Assembly (NCBI GenBank): GCA_905221605.1
Contig: CAJNDS010002134.1
Span: forward strand, 112,501-176,500
Direction: 5' to 3'
DNA from: Symbiodinium natans
Taxonomy: Eukaryota; Sar; Dinophyceae; Suessiales; Symbiodiniaceae
DNA length: 64,000 nucleotides
Shown here: positions 26,159 through 39,236 of the stretch, piece by piece
How the letters are laid out: each line of letters starts with the position of its first letter
Position numbering within the stretch: position 1 is the stretch's first letter
Position numbers and translations under genes: made by a program
The notes under the pieces: model-generated
What the model was told of the DNA's origin: nothing
Seen by the model: only the letters and a program-made list of their open reading frames with translations
The model's database searches: none

Positions 26159-27866
26159 ATCCAGGTTCGAATTTTTTTTTCCGAGTTGAGATTGGTTTGC
26201 GAGTCCACCGTCTTGGTGTTTGGGACCGGAGTCCGTACTGCTATGTACCACTACACTATCTTGAGCAGCAGAGGCGACTGTACAGGTAAAGCCTTCTGCT
26301 ACTGGTACCACTACTACTGAGGGTGTGACCTCAATCCTACGAGGTCTTTGCCTCAGCCTCTCACTAGAGGGTGGCACCTCTTGCTGCTGCTAAGCTACCG
26401 AGCTCCACCATCCGCTCCTCTTCTCCCTACTCGGTCAGGGGGTAGCCCCAGTCTCTGGGGTAGCCCTTTTCCTCGACCCACATCCCGTTCGTGTCAGTAA
26501 GAGGGCAGCCCTCTGGGTGCACAGCAAGAAATTCTGCACTAAACACCCTGCGACCCCTCGGCCACAGGTACCAATTACCTGTACAAATTGGTTGCTGGCC
26601 CTTCTAAACTTTGCTGAGAGGGAAATCTGCCATATCTGCTCAGCACGCAGCCCTGTGGGCCCTGGGCAGTGAAGTCCGCCAATTCACAGCCCGAGGATGC
26701 CACCTCCTCACTCCTGGTTCTGGTCTGGCACTCCAGGTCACTGTGCGGAGGGTTCCAGAAAGCACCTCATGCCTAATTACCCCGTGCGAGGGTGGATGAG
26801 ACCACTTGACAAACTGGGTTTACATCACCGGGTTAGGCCACTGCACCCCTCAACTCGTTATCTTTGGCGCAGGGTCGACGACCTCCCCTCGACAAGGCGC
26901 GGGGCCACGCTTTCCCCTCGATTCCCCATGCACAAGTGCACTGGCGCAGGGAACGACGCCGAGCAGAAGCCAAACCCAGAAACATAAACCTCAGGTAGCA
27001 CCTAGAGAAGGGGATCTCGCCTCTGGTAGCTGTCCCTCTCACAAGTGCCACAGTGTCTGGGATCCCGGGGAAGGCACCATCCTTAACCCCAGGGTCGGTG
27101 TGGATTTACTGCAGATGAGTCTCAGGCAGGGCCTAGGGCCTAGGTGGACAAAGAAAACTCCTGAACCTAAGCCTGGTAGGACTGGGCAATTCCCAGCATT
27201 GACAGAGGTCCGGAGGGCCCAATATACCACTCATCCCAAGAGGATGTCCTTACACTGGCTAATACTCAGTGTTGGCGTTGCCCGGTACATGTCGCAGGCT
27301 TCTGCATGTAGCAGGCTTCCGGAAGGGGCATGTGCTTTGGCCCATTGGCCACTACATCACGTTCCCTAATCGCCACTGCAGACTCCCAAACTTCCAGCTC
27401 CCTAACTTCCAGCTCTCCAGGGATTGCAAGCGGTGGCAACAGGCTGTACAGACCAGTTGCTCAAGTTCGCCGCAGCTCCGGCTTTCACTCTCTTACTAAC
27501 CGTGCCTTGCGGTCCCCCCGAGCATACTGGGCTGATCCCTGCCCGCCGGCCCTTGCCCCTATCTGTTTGGGTCAGAGGGTCTGCACCTCTCTGCTGCCTC
27601 GGTGCCCCTTGGCCACGAGGCCTGCGCAAGGCATCCCTGTTTTGCATGCTCGCTGAAACTCTGCTCCAGGGACTAGGCATCGCGGAAGTGCCCTGCCCTG
27701 GTAGTTCGCTCCAGTCGAAGGATGCACCTTCCCTCTGCGCACCTCTGAGGTTATGATAGCCAGGCTATCCCTCTTAGAGGGTGGGCTCCATGGCATCTAG
27801 GCGGCTACCCCTACCTGAAAGCGGCCTACCACTTGCCTTCTCACTCGAGCCGAGAGCCTTGAGCCA
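26159..27866. repeat. 1.7-kb tandem duplication, copy 2
   Basis: Second direct copy, about 1,708 bp against 1,669, differing by small indels and substitutions. It ends at the same GAGCCA-ATCCAGGTTCGA junction at 27867. Confidence 0.9.
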
Positions 27867-27970
27867 ATCCAGGTTCGAACCTGGGTTCAACCCAGGTTCA
27901 AGTTTAAAGCCAGGTTTGAACCCAGGTTCAAAGCCAGGTTCAAATCCAGGTTCAGAACCCGAGTTCAGCA
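27867..27970. repeat. Array of AACCCAGGTTC-type units
   Basis: Seven or so alternating GAACCTGGGTT / AACCCAGGTTC units, reverse complements of one another, bounding the duplication on its right. Confidence 0.85.
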
Positions 27971-28249
27971 GACCAAATGGGGGGGCTGGACTGGATGCAG
28001 CCACGAGACAGCGCCTGCTGTCCAGCATGCCTGCCGGCCCAAGATGCGCAGACATCTGAGCCGCTCTCCGCCACGCCCATGCCTACCAAAGCCCCGCCGC
28101 CCGTGGTCACCGGCTCCCCTGCGGATGCCAGCCTGCCTCCCCTTTGCTCTCGGCCAAGCAGGCAGAGGAGCTGGAAGAAATGAAAGGTGCCGGTGAGCCA
28201 GGCCCAGAAGCCTGCTGCCGCCACGCCCACGCCCATGTCGCCAGCCCAA

Positions 28250-29260
28250 GCTGATGGGACTCACAGCCGCCGTGACCTGCTCTTCATTCGACCCAGCCAC
28301 AGAATGCATCTGGACCGCAGGACACGGGCAGCCTTTGCAGCCCACAAGCCCTTTGCCCAGCCTTGTTTTCAAGGCTGACAGGCAGCCTGTCCCGGCCGAT
28401 ATGCTGGACAACCTCGCCCACTCGCTGCCTGCTTCGCCCACGCAAGGCCCAGAAATGCCCCCAGCGCCCAGAGCCCCAGGGGGCCAGATCCCCGCAGCTT
28501 CCAAACTTGAGAAGCTCCTGAGCGGACGTCATTGACAACGCCACCCAATGCGCAGCCTACTATGCTGGCCCAAGTCTTGCCTCCGACCCAGAGCTTGACG
28601 AGCCTAGCCCAGAGAGCCCCGAGGCCCAGCCTGCCGCCCAGCCCAAAGCCTCCACGCCCAAAGAGGTGCCCACCAAATCGCCTCGCCAAGCACGTCCCAG
28701 ACGTCAGCCTTCACTTGCCTCACATGACGTACGACGGCCGGGTCTGGTACAATTTCTACAAAGTGGGCCAGCCTCTGCCAGGCGCCAAAGAAGTCGATTG
28801 GGCCACTTTTTGGTTCACTTTCGAACTTGCCTCTGGCCCTGCCCAAGGTCATCCCTCGCCTCCGCCTCTGCAGCCGGAAGCACAGCCTAAAGCAGAACAG
28901 CCCAAGCCAAAGGCAGATCCGCCGCAGCTGCCCAAATCGCCCGCCCAAGACCCGCCCACCGTGTCTTGCTTCGAGAGGGGCCACTACCAGCTGGTCCGCG
29001 ACGAGCGCGATTCACACCCTTGAGTACGACGTCCTGGGCGCCCACGCCGCCCGCGGCATGGCCTCCGCCCAGTTCATGCTCAACAACGAGACATTCACCG
29101 TTCGCACAGGCCCATACCCTTTTGCCCATCCGCCTACCCTGCCTGAGCCTGCAGTGCCGCCTGACTCGGCCCAGCACCTACAGACGCCAACAGCTTCAGA
29201 AGACACCGCGGCCCCAAGGAGGAGACAGACACTGACCTCCTCGGCCTACACTCCGAAGAC
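28250..29260 (+). pseudogene. Decayed Pro-rich ORF of a retroelement
   Basis: Several overlapping plus frames read as one protein broken by frameshifts: VPADMLDNLAHSLPASPTQG, then MTYDGRVWYNFYKVGQPLPG with KEVDWATFWFTFELASG, then LEYDVLGAHAARGMASAQF. Pro/Gln/Lys-rich segments separate them. Similar density continues to the recombinase-like domain at 30.8 kb, so it may be the first ORF of that element. No family named with confidence. Confidence 0.45.
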
Positions 29261-30589
29261 GGAGATGCTCAGAGGCCCCGGGGGGTCCACTCGAAGAGAG
29301 CGCTTCTTCAAGCCTACCGCCTACAGCCTGTGCCTCGCCTGCTCATCGCCCAACCGCCCGACAGGCGCTACAGAAGCTGCACCATCGTGCCTAGTGTGTG
29401 CCTGCCGGACACTTTCCGCTTTGCCCAGAATGAGGCCCAGGTCTGCTATGTAGACCATGATCGCGGCCTAAGGTGCGCCCGCCCATGCAGCACCCAGCCT
29501 TTCTGCCCATACAGTCGGACGACCACGACAGACACGAGTGCAGCAGGTGTCACGAATTCGACAAGCACCGCGAATCGGTGTGGGGCCACTTTCTTAGCCC
29601 ATGATGCCCCGATGGGCTGCCTCTGCCTAAGCCTATTCCTGGCCCATATTGTGTTCGGAGTCCGAGCCTCCCTTGCACATGTGCCTGGTGGCTTCCTCTC
29701 GTTTCGCCTCGAAATAATTACTCCACGCAGAGAAAAAAGGAGCTGCCCACACATGCCCATGCCTGCATTGTTTGTTGCATTTGCTGTTCCTGCCTAAATG
29801 TTGCCCTGACAGGTGCCGCACCTCTTCGACATCGACCTCGAAGCTCACAGAAGCCAAAACAAGCTCCACGCCAGTCAGCCTGCACCGCATGTTTGCTTGT
29901 CTTTCCACAGCACAGCACAACTGACACAGCCTGCCCCTGCATCGATGCCGCAGCCGTCAAGGACTCTCCGTACCATGTCCAAGCCTAGGGTCTCCTGGAG
30001 CCCCACTCCTTGGAGGGCCAAACCATCTCACTCAGAGAAACAGGCCTCCCGGATCGGAGCCCAACGCGCCCTGCCTTTCTCCCTTCGAGCTCGACCTCGA
30101 GCTCGGGGCCCTGTACCTCGACCAAGATGAAGAGCCTTCAGCACCGCCATCTTCCAGCAGCCTGGAAACCGCACTTGCCGATTGCCCTCCAACCTCAGCC
30201 CAGCACTCCTCCTGGGAGGTCGTCAGCATTCATCCGGCCCAAGCCTGGTGCCCGTTCAGCCGGCACCAGAAGCGCTTCCGCACACACGCCCTCTGCACAG
30301 GCCCAAGGCGCACGCCCACAGGCCTTGCCAGGCACCACACCCCGGCAGGGGTTCTCGGGGGCCCCAGCCCACCGCCCTACTTCCACATGCTCATTGCTAA
30401 GCCCATGCCGGCACACACAACGGGGTCTGTCAGACCCCCCCCCGCCGAGCATCTCACTTAATAAGCCCCCGCCCTTGAGCCCGGCTGAACAAGGCTCCGC
30501 CGCCCAAACGCAGGTCGCACAGTTAGCCTTCAGCAAATCGCAGGCGGTCCCTGAATTGCCCAGGCCGCCAGGCCGGACCTTCTGACGAT

Positions 30590-31475
30590 GAGGCAACAAG
30601 AGGACGCACGCAAACTGCGATGCGGCGACACCTGGCTGCAGATCCTCGGATCCATGGGACCTCTCAGCAGGCTCTGGGAGGACACTGCCTCCGCCCTAGC
30701 GCCATCCAGACACCGCCTGCGAGTCATCGCCAACTGCGCTGCCTCGAGCCTCGAAAGCCTACCTCGGCTCCTGCTCGCAGTTCCTTCAATTCCTGCAAGC
30801 CCACCAGCTCAACCTCTCCGATTTACGTGTGGCCCAGCTAGCTGACTTTCCTCGACGCCGCCGTCGAATCCAAAGCCCAAGACAGAGAAGTGCGCCGCAT
30901 CTCGCCTGAGTCCATGCTGCGTGCCCTGTCCTGGCTAGCCAGGACCGCCCAGGTGCAGGCCCTCCTGACCCTTGGAACCTCCAGCCCGCCTCTGGCACCC
31001 AACTCATTCGACTGCCTACGCTTCGGCGACCTGCAACACATCCGCCTCTCAAGTCTGAGCCTCACAGCCCACGCCCTGCAAGGCATTTGCTGGTCCCAAA
31101 CCTCGCCCGGACAGCCTTTTGCCGTCACGCTCACCTGCCTTACCGACCGCTCAGCAAGCACCTCCTGGTGCCTCAACTATCTCACCTGCCTGCATCGTTG
31201 TTGGCTCGCCACCGAGCTTTTCTGGAAATCTGCCACTGCCGATTTCTTCCATCTTGCCCAACTGGGCCTCCTTGTTCCATGACAACCTGCCCTTCCGGGG
31301 GCCCATGTCATACGCCCAAGCCTTGCCTGCGATGCGCACGAGCCTTCTCTTGACCAGCCCAACGTCCTCAGAACACACTGCACTGCCTCAAGGTGGGCCT
31401 TCTGAGCGGCCAGGCAGAAACACCTGCCCGACGCTGCACGACGCACAGCTGGACAGCACAAAAGCAGCGCTGAGC
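30590..31475 (+). pseudogene. Tyrosine-recombinase-like domain of a decayed retroelement
   Basis: A helical N-terminal core-binding region (LNLSDLRVAQLADFLDAAVE, MLRALSWLARTAQVQALLTL) is followed by LRFGDLQHIRLSSLSLTAHA and GICWSQTSPGQPF, then in another frame LPFRGPMSYAQALPAMR. This order resembles the recombinases of DIRS-like (YR) retrotransposons and related dinoflagellate elements. Stops and frameshifts interrupt it, so it is not functional as read. Confidence 0.5.
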
Positions 31476-31639
31476 TTTACGGCCGTCGACACGGTCGACA
31501 GCTATGAGTACTCACCCTCCAAAGCGCAAAACCCCAACAAGAACGTGCACACGCAAGTGAAGCATTTCAGGGTTATTGCCAGAACAATGCTATTGTTGAT
31601 TAGCAAGCAGCAACAGATTCAGATCGCTTAGAACCAGAC

Positions 31640-33220
31640 AGGGAGCCCAAACCGCAGGTCCCAAACGCGTGACACACGCCCACAACCACAGGCTTGAGCG
31701 CGCGCCACCCACCCAGCTTATGATCGGAGACCATGGGAGACCACAGGCCCGAAGCGCGTAACACCCGCCCGCCAATTGGCCCCTATTGTGCTCATGATCG
31801 GAACCATGGAGACTGTCACACAGACAAGCACACCGTTGCGTTTGGCAGCCGTCTAAAGCAGCACGTGGATGATGGCCGGTGAACCAACCAGCCCAGACAA
31901 TGCTCCCAGAGGATTCATCATTGGATGTTTCAACCCAGCACCCTAGAAAAAAGAAAACACAGCCCAGCAGACTTGACCACAAGACCGAAATTCCAATCGA
32001 ACCCAAGCCTAAATGGCCGCAAACCTGCGGGTAACTTAAACTGTAACACTCAACACTAAAAAATGAGGGCGCGGGTTTGGAGCCTTGAAAGCAAAGTAAG
32101 TGGTTTCTGCCTGAAGAGGGAGAATCATCCCTAAGTGCACGCGTGTCTTTCTTCATCTTAATTCTGTGTGTTATTGTTGCTGTGGCAAAGTCCTAGCCCT
32201 TAGGACGCCTCAGAATCAGGAAGCCTGTAAAACAGAAGGCTGGACTTCCGGTGATGGTCGCTTCTTGGTGATCAATATTCCATGTTTTACCGCCACTGTT
32301 GGAGCTCCAGCGCTCAAACTAAATAGTGCCGCCGAGTCAGTGATATTTGAATGTGTCAGCTCAGGCCAGAAGAGGCCCAGGAAGAATCCAGCTTCCTCCA
32401 CCCTGACCCCTCTATATCCCCCACGGAGGTCGCATTCGGCATTCAAAGTGAAGCCAAGCTTCTTGCAGATAGCAAGGAAGCTACTGAGTGCCGGGTCCGG
32501 GTATTAATTGCGGGCTCATCAGGCTTAAGAAGTGATTTGGCAGCTGCTTGACAGGCTGTGCCCAAGCTTTCAGAAAGAGAGAGTTCCGAGAAACCGCCCA
32601 GAACCAAAACACAAACAGATCGTTCGTTAAGTGTTTTGGTGAGTGCTGTCAGCCCGGTAAGCTGTCGATTGACCAGAAAGACAGTGAAAAAAATCGCAAT
32701 CGGAAACTTAAAGATGTTCATAAGAATGAGGATGTGCATGTTGTGGTTTCGGCTGTTTTCTAAATGTGCATGTGCAAGAGTGTTGTGGATGTGTATGTGT
32801 GTGAGCATTTGTGGTCTCCATACCTGCAATCTCACAGTAAATGACGAAGCATTTCTGCGGCTGATTCAGCTCTACCACCTGGACTCTGTCTCTACGTCCT
32901 CCATCTCGATGTGGGCGTATCTACGAGTACACTCAACAGATACCATCCGACGCCATGTTCACATACGCTCACCATGGATGGACCGCACCAAGGAATGGAT
33001 CGAACAGTTTCTCGTGCCGATCCTGCTACGTCTACGCGATGACCTCTATGCCCGAACAAAGGATCTCTATATCCAATATGGCGCCTTGGACGAACTGGGC
33101 CGAAGATGTCTGCAGCAACAGATGACGTCGCGCCTGGGGCGAGCGACACTACAAGACTGCGGCCACATCTTCGGGAAGATCCTTGCACTGCCAACCCCGC
33201 CACCGACATCAGACTGATTC
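31640..33220. other. No confident gene; hypothetical plus-strand ORF near the end
   Basis: The plus frame ending at 33217 is open for about 130 codons upstream and reads like protein (WIEQFLVPILLRLRDDLYAR, TKDLYIQYGALDELGRRCLQ) but matches no family I recognise. The rest of the stretch shows nothing I can support. Confidence 0.35.
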
Positions 33221-33249
33221 ACATGCGCAATGCTACCTAGTACTCAAGA

Positions 33250-36200
33250 GCTCACCATGTGAAGCAGACTGATCTGCACTGCAATTCAGAAGGATCTGCG
33301 CCTAAAGTTGTTGCTGCTGTTATCAAAGTGGTGTTATCACCGAGTGCGTGCGGTTGCTGGCCAAGAGATCCATGCACTTTATCAAGATGAGAGGTCGAGT
33401 TGAAGGCGACGTGTCGCCACCCGTCACCGCCGTTCACATTCTGCGTGATTCCATGTGAGCTTCTTGTGGCAGAAGGTGGAAGATTGGGAAGCAGACACCA
33501 CTGCAGGCGCCACAAAGCTCAGGCCCAGGACGACTGGGTGGTGTGTGGTCCTTCTGGCAGGCCACAGAAGTGACTCTTGCAGAGATAAGGGTTCGAAAAC
33601 GGGACTGGGAGGCCCGAGCTTGTCCTGGTGAAGGAAGCTTTGCTACTTCGGTGCCCGAATGTGGAGAAGGCGACGACTTCCGATTTCTCGACCAAAACAA
33701 AAGATGATGGTGGATTGACTAAGCCAGAACATGCCACAACCTTCAGTTTTCATATATAGAGCTGCAGCAGGCACTCTGCGAGTCATCATTAGCAACACCT
33801 CTGATAAACTTGCTGCGAAGCAGCTGAAGCGTGCAGAGGCGGAGTGGGCAAGAGACCCAGACCTGAGTGTGAAGCCTTTTTTTCGTTGAATCAGATGACA
33901 CGACAGCTTAGGGGAAAGTTTAATACACATGTACTGCTGCGTGTTAGAGATGGAGGGAGCAAGTCAGAGAGTGTGTTGGTGTGAGCAAACGATTTTCCAT
34001 ATATATATTAGCTGAAAGCCGCGGCTGTCCAGCCCAACGCGAGCAGTTCCATAGAACATGCTCCAACGTGTTTTACTCCTGGCAGTGTGGGCAGAGAGCG
34101 TGTCCTCCATTTCCTTTGTGCACCAAGGCAGCCTGCCAGATGGATTGGTGGAAACGGAGCCGTTTGCCCCCTTTGGCAACCAGACGGCGATGAATGGTCC
34201 AGTCAAGTCCATTGTGGGCACCCTGATCTCGGAGCTGGGCAACTATGGCTCGGAGGCGGGATTGTCTTACAGTTGCCTTTATATGACGTTGTAGGTCATA
34301 ACAAAGGAAAGGATTAACATCAATTTGAACAGACTGACCATGGATCTGCCAGACCTCGGGGAGATCCATGCCCCACCCAAGATCTTTTCCATACTGCAAC
34401 ATGGCAGATACGGGCCCTGATACAACTTTCCACGGGTGAGACGAAGCCTCTAACCTGGATTGAATCTGATCTCTTGAGATTAATGTCCAAAAGTGCCTAT
34501 GGAGCCCCTTACAAGTCTCATTCTTGCCTTACGACAAGAAACTCCAAGTTTCCTGAGGCGGTTGTTCCGGGATGTGGCCTTTCCTTGACGGGTCCGAGAG
34601 GTGGGAAGCAAGCGACGACGGCCTGCGTTACTGTTAATTCCAAGTCTCTGGCTAAAATGGTAATCCCAGGATCAATGTCCGCTCGAAGTTTTGCAAGGAC
34701 AGCAGAAGTTGCAGAATCCAAGCAGAAGAATTTGGTCTTTTCAAGAGAGACCTGTAAATTGCGAGCTGCGAGATTCCTCAAGATGCGGAAACATCGAAGT
34801 GCCTTTTGAGCAGTGTGGGACGGAGTTGCTCCTTCCCTTAAGCCATCAGGAAGGGTGAAGCCACCACTGCCCACCCTTATCGTGACCTGGCGGGAGAAGT
34901 CAGGGCTTTGCCAGAACCAAAGTGTGGCTGCAAACGTGGAAGGGGTACCTCCGTGTGTAGGATGTTCCTCCACTCCCCCACGTTGAGCAGCAAGCTCGCA
35001 GTAAGCTAAGGGAGCTAGCTTTCCAACAAGCGGCAGATCTTTCCTGGGGCTCAATTTAAAAAGAGGCGAGTCACCGCACATCAGTAGATATGTCGTCTAG
35101 CCACTGATCTATGTTGTGGAAATGCAGATGTTTTTGATGATGATATAAAAGCATTGCATACATTAGCAGAAAGTTATTTTCGTGTCAGTTGGAATGTAAT
35201 TAATACTGTTGGCAAATGTTTTAAACAAACATCACCAATTGTAAAACTTAAATTCATTTCATCAAACTTGAAATGGGAAGCCTAGCAAATGTACTTTTTT
35301 TTCCAGTTAAAAATTGTATTGTTCGTGACATTATTAATGATAATATTATGTCTCGTCGTGTCAAAATTGAAGAGCAACAAGATTTAGTGGCAGAGAAGGC
35401 GATAGTAAGAGTGATTGTAATAGTGACAGCGATGATAATAACAATGACAATGATTCTAGTAATAGTAGAGGCAGAGCAAGAGATGGATACATGAAGAATT
35501 CTCATGTCTTTGTTAACATCTTGTAGTACGATCACTTGGACACATAAAATGTCGACAGACAAAAAATAGAAACAGAAATAGAAAGAATGAATGTGCCCAG
35601 GTTGCGAATGCCCTGGCGCCTGAGCTGAGGCGGTTCTTCGAATGAATCCGAAGGCTTTTGCCGCTGAAAGGAGCTGCTTCTGAATGAGTGTATGAGCGAG
35701 CCTCATCGGGAAGAGCCTTCATCTCTGAAGGGATTTATTAAAGCCACCAGGGAAGTCACCGATTCATCACCGTTCCAGTGCTGTGAGATCTGAGGCAGGA
35801 GCTCTAAGCCTTTGCTCAAGCGTTGTTCATGTCCGCCCGTGCAAAGTATTGAAACCGATGCCAGAAGGCCAGGGAGGAACCCTCCCAGCTGATCTGGGAC
35901 ATACGAGAAGCCGCTGTACAACGATCATCAAGCCAACAATCCTACAAATCCTGGCTTCAGGGAGCACAGGAAAAGGGTATGGCTCCAAGCCCAGATGGCT
36001 GGACTAGGCATCCTCAAGAAACTCACAGCTTCGATGTTGGAGAATATTGTCCAGCTTTCTTGAGACCTTGAATCTGGAGCCCAAGTCTCTCAACAGTTCA
36101 CCATCACCCAAGTGTGTTGCTTCCGAAGCCGGGCACTGCTGAGCGCCCATTTTCTTAGCCCACATTCTTTGGTGGGATTACTGTCGTGCTCGCTGGTCCC

Positions 36201-38420
36201 ATACAGACTGGTCAATCCAGTACCAACGGTGTGCGCCTGGAATAGTGCGGTTCCAAGTAAAACCTTGTTAGACGTTGGCATCCGCCGACTCCTGTGTCCC
36301 GCATCCAGTCCAAACACTTCATAGGGATGTTTCTGGACATTCGTGGGTTTCACGATGCGGTGGTCTGCGGGGCTCCTCCTGGGGGCAAAGGTCACCTGAA
36401 GGTGTCGGCCAATGCCGAGGGGCTTCTCCAAAAGACTGAGCTCAACTGCACAGGAGATGGAAGCGAGACGGTCGCTTAAGGGGTTGGTTTGAAATTCAAA
36501 GTCCGGCAAACTGGCGAGGGGTTCCTCAACCTGCTGGTACTCCGCGGGAGTTTCAAGGAAGCTCGGAGAGAAAGCAGGAAGTTGCGGGGTTGTACTTTGG
36601 AAAGCACCAACATGAAGCTTGATCTGGAGCGCCGCGTGGGGCCTAAACGGGACATCCCAAGAAAAGGAAACTGAAGTCAAGCCAAGGCAAGGGGAAACTC
36701 CCAGGTAGTCCAGCTCATTGTCTCCACATGTTGGTTGGTTCGTCCCCAGTGGTTTCAACTTCAAGCTTTCGAAGATCGATCCACGGACATTTTGCCTGAG
36801 GTACGGAGAGAGGCCAGGATGGCCGAGTTAACAGGACTAGAATATCCGGTGGAATTCTGAAGGTAGAGGCTGATCAGTGTGAGGTCTGATCCTTGTTCGT
36901 AGCGTCACCGCCACGTAGCCACATCCGTCAATTACTCCACCCCTTGAGCTGTTTCGGTCACCTTGACCTAAAGTTGCAGGCACAAGGAAAGAGTCATACC
37001 CCTGGGCACCCAGGGCCTCGACTTCAGCGTTGACAGCCGAAGCACGGAGATGGTGTTCTTGAAGTAAAACAACCTCACCTTGCGAAGCTAGCCATTGTTT
37101 AATCTCTGATCGCCAAGTGGTCATGTTACAACATGTAACGCGAAGGGTCCTCTTGCCACAAGGTCTGGACTTGCGCATGATTTCCAAGCCTCGGATAACA
37201 AGAAGGAGTGAGGTAACATCGAATTTGGTGTGAAGCGAAGAGACCTCCTGGCAACCCACCAACCCAGGCTGCCAGTCTCGACAAGAGACCGTAACTCCTC
37301 GGACCTTTCAACTGCTTGGTGCAGGGTTTCAGGTTGGTCCAGGGTTTGGTGTAAACACAGCTCAAGATCGTACCAGTCTTCTGCGCGAGCGAGCTTAACG
37401 CTTTGGGACAGAGAAGGTGCTGTTGAGGAGGAAGTTTTCAGGAGTTGCTGGAAAGTCTCCCTTTTACGTAGAGGAGCACTTGAGACGACGTCTGGACTTG
37501 GGCCAATGAGACCTGTAGAATGTCGTCAAGTGGGTCTTCTCTGGAAGGTGAGGGTTTCCCTCAACCTGAAAAGCAACCTTAGAGCTCTGAGCTACCAACA
37601 GGATAGGAGAAGATGTGGCGACGTGGGCCTCTTCATCAAAGTGTGTGGTGCTGTAGATTTGCTGCCAAAATTTTGGACCAGACAAAACCGGCCAGCGCTG
37701 CGGGGACCTGGGGCAGAGGAATAATCCCTGTACCGACACGGCACCAATCATTCCAAAATTGCGAGTGTTCCTCCTGCTTGCCCGGCATTTGAGAAGGACA
37801 CTCCCCTGAACAGTGGAGAGCCTTGTAAAGCGAAATAGGCCGGGCCCGGGCCTCCGAGGCAGGGATGGCCCGATTGCGGCCTGCGGTTTAGAGACTCCCA
37901 TCTTCTTAATAACCTGCAAGCCCTGTGCATCTACGGACTTCTGGCCACTACCCGTTGAGGTAGGTTTCTGGCCGGGCTAATCTGTTCCTTGCTGATTTGG
38001 AGTGGGATTGGAGGCAAGTTGCTTACAGGCGGTGGTGGCGATCACGCTTGCGCTTTGCTTGGTCTCGAACTTTATCCAGCTTTTGCTGCAGGACTTCGAC
38101 CTTGTCCACATCCATTTCGGTAGCCGCGAGCACTAGGCCTAAGCACAAGGGCCAACCGAATTAAGATCGTTTGGCACCTTAACAACAGGTTCTTTAATCT
38201 GCTTAATGGATGCAATCTGGGCTTCGGTCAACTTAACTCCGGCCTTCTTGAGCACGTCTGCCACTCGAAGGAGGGATAGGAGCCGGAACTGCTGCATAAG
38301 CATGTAAGCCTTTGCATGCCTTGTTCGCCTGGTGAACCGCAATGCTGACGCTGACGTTGAGCATTCCAGTGGCCCTGCTTTGCCCAAGCATTGCCACAGA
38401 TTGTGCAAAAGGGCTTGAAC
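33250..38420 (-). pseudogene. Decayed LINE (non-LTR) retrotransposon
   Basis: Reading down the minus strand: a possible first-ORF zinc-knuckle remnant (38.4-37.5 kb); an AP-type endonuclease (37.16-36.84 kb: TCCNMTTWRSEIKQWLASQG, VVLLQEHHLR, SSRGGV); a linker with LDYLGVSP and SWDVPFRPHAAL (36.76-36.5 kb); reverse-transcriptase remnants (about 36.0-34.5 kb: LPDQLGGFLPGLLASVSI, VSLEKTKFFCLDSATSAV); and a C-terminal Cys/His tail (34.40-34.07 kb: GGHALCPHCQE). Many frameshifts and stops. The order is that of an L1-type element. The sequence below about 33.95 kb may be its 3' tail or flank. Confidence 0.72.
35082..35570. other. AT-rich insert within the LINE
   Basis: About 0.5 kb of markedly AT-rich sequence, including (AAT/GAT)-like runs, lies between two LINE fragments of normal composition. 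It has no ORF of note and is probably a later insertion. Confidence 0.45.
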
Positions 38421-38689
38421 TGGACTCTTTCCTTGTAGATCCAGCTTTCTGCAGTGCCGTCGTGGTCTTGGCCTACTTTCTAGAGGTCCGCAACAGTTCC
38501 CAAACCCAACCGCTGTAAAAGTTTTGCAGGTGGACTGGCCAGCAAGGGTTTGGGACTTCCAAGAAGAGCTTGCGCAAGGTGATGAATCTGTGAAGTCCAG
38601 GTGCGGATGCTGAACTTAAGGCCCGCTTCCGCCACACCGCCGTTGGGAAACTTGGCCTTGTCCTTTCAAGTCTCGTCCGACGCGTCTTG

Positions 38690-39045
38690 TGTTATGCATG
38701 TGCGCCGCTGTCTTCCGCTTTCTAACTCTCGTAAGCAATGTGTGCTCTGGTTTTGATGTCAGCAAAGCTCACCGCCTTAAGAGTTTGCCTGCTGACCAAG
38801 GTCTGCTCTGTTTCCGCCACCGCGCCCGCCGTGCCAATTTCGGCGCTTATGCGTCTGGTTTTGACTGGCTTGCGTTGCCGGACTCCTTGTACGCCGGTCC
38901 ATCGTGAATGGTGGTTGAGCCACTCTGCATTAATCTACGTTGATGACCTGTTGTGCATGCTTGGAAAAACTCCGTCCGTTGCTGGCTTCCGTTCTGGTTG
39001 TTCTTCTGCAGGTTCTCAACGCACCTATAGGGTGGAAGGCCCAGG
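38690..39045 (+). pseudogene. Reverse-transcriptase fragment with YVDD
   Basis: The plus strand reads FDVSKAHR (motif A), QGLLCFRHRA, then ALIYVDDLLCML (catalytic YVDD, about 38935) and, after a frameshift, LVVLLQVLNAPIGW. This matches the palm domain of DIRS/LTR-like reverse transcriptases seen in dinoflagellate elements. Its right end runs into a GGAAAAGCCC-type repeat and then the 177-bp satellite. Confidence 0.6.
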
Positions 39046-39059
39046 GCGGGAAACAGCCT

Positions 39060-39236
39060 CTGACAGGAAAAGCCCTTGTCAGGGAAAAGCCCTTAGAAAG
39101 GAAACGGCCTAGCGCAGGAAAAGGCCCCCCACGTCCAACAGCAGCCTGGGGCTGGAAAGAGCCCAGGGCTGGAAAAAGCCCAGGGCTGGAAAAAGCCCAG
39201 AACTGGAAAAGCCCCAAGAATGGAAGAGCCCCCTGG
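39060..39236. repeat. GGAAAAGCCC short tandem repeat
   Basis: About nine units of roughly 15-20 bases containing 'ctggaaaaagcccagggc', continuous with the satellite on its right. Confidence 0.8.
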
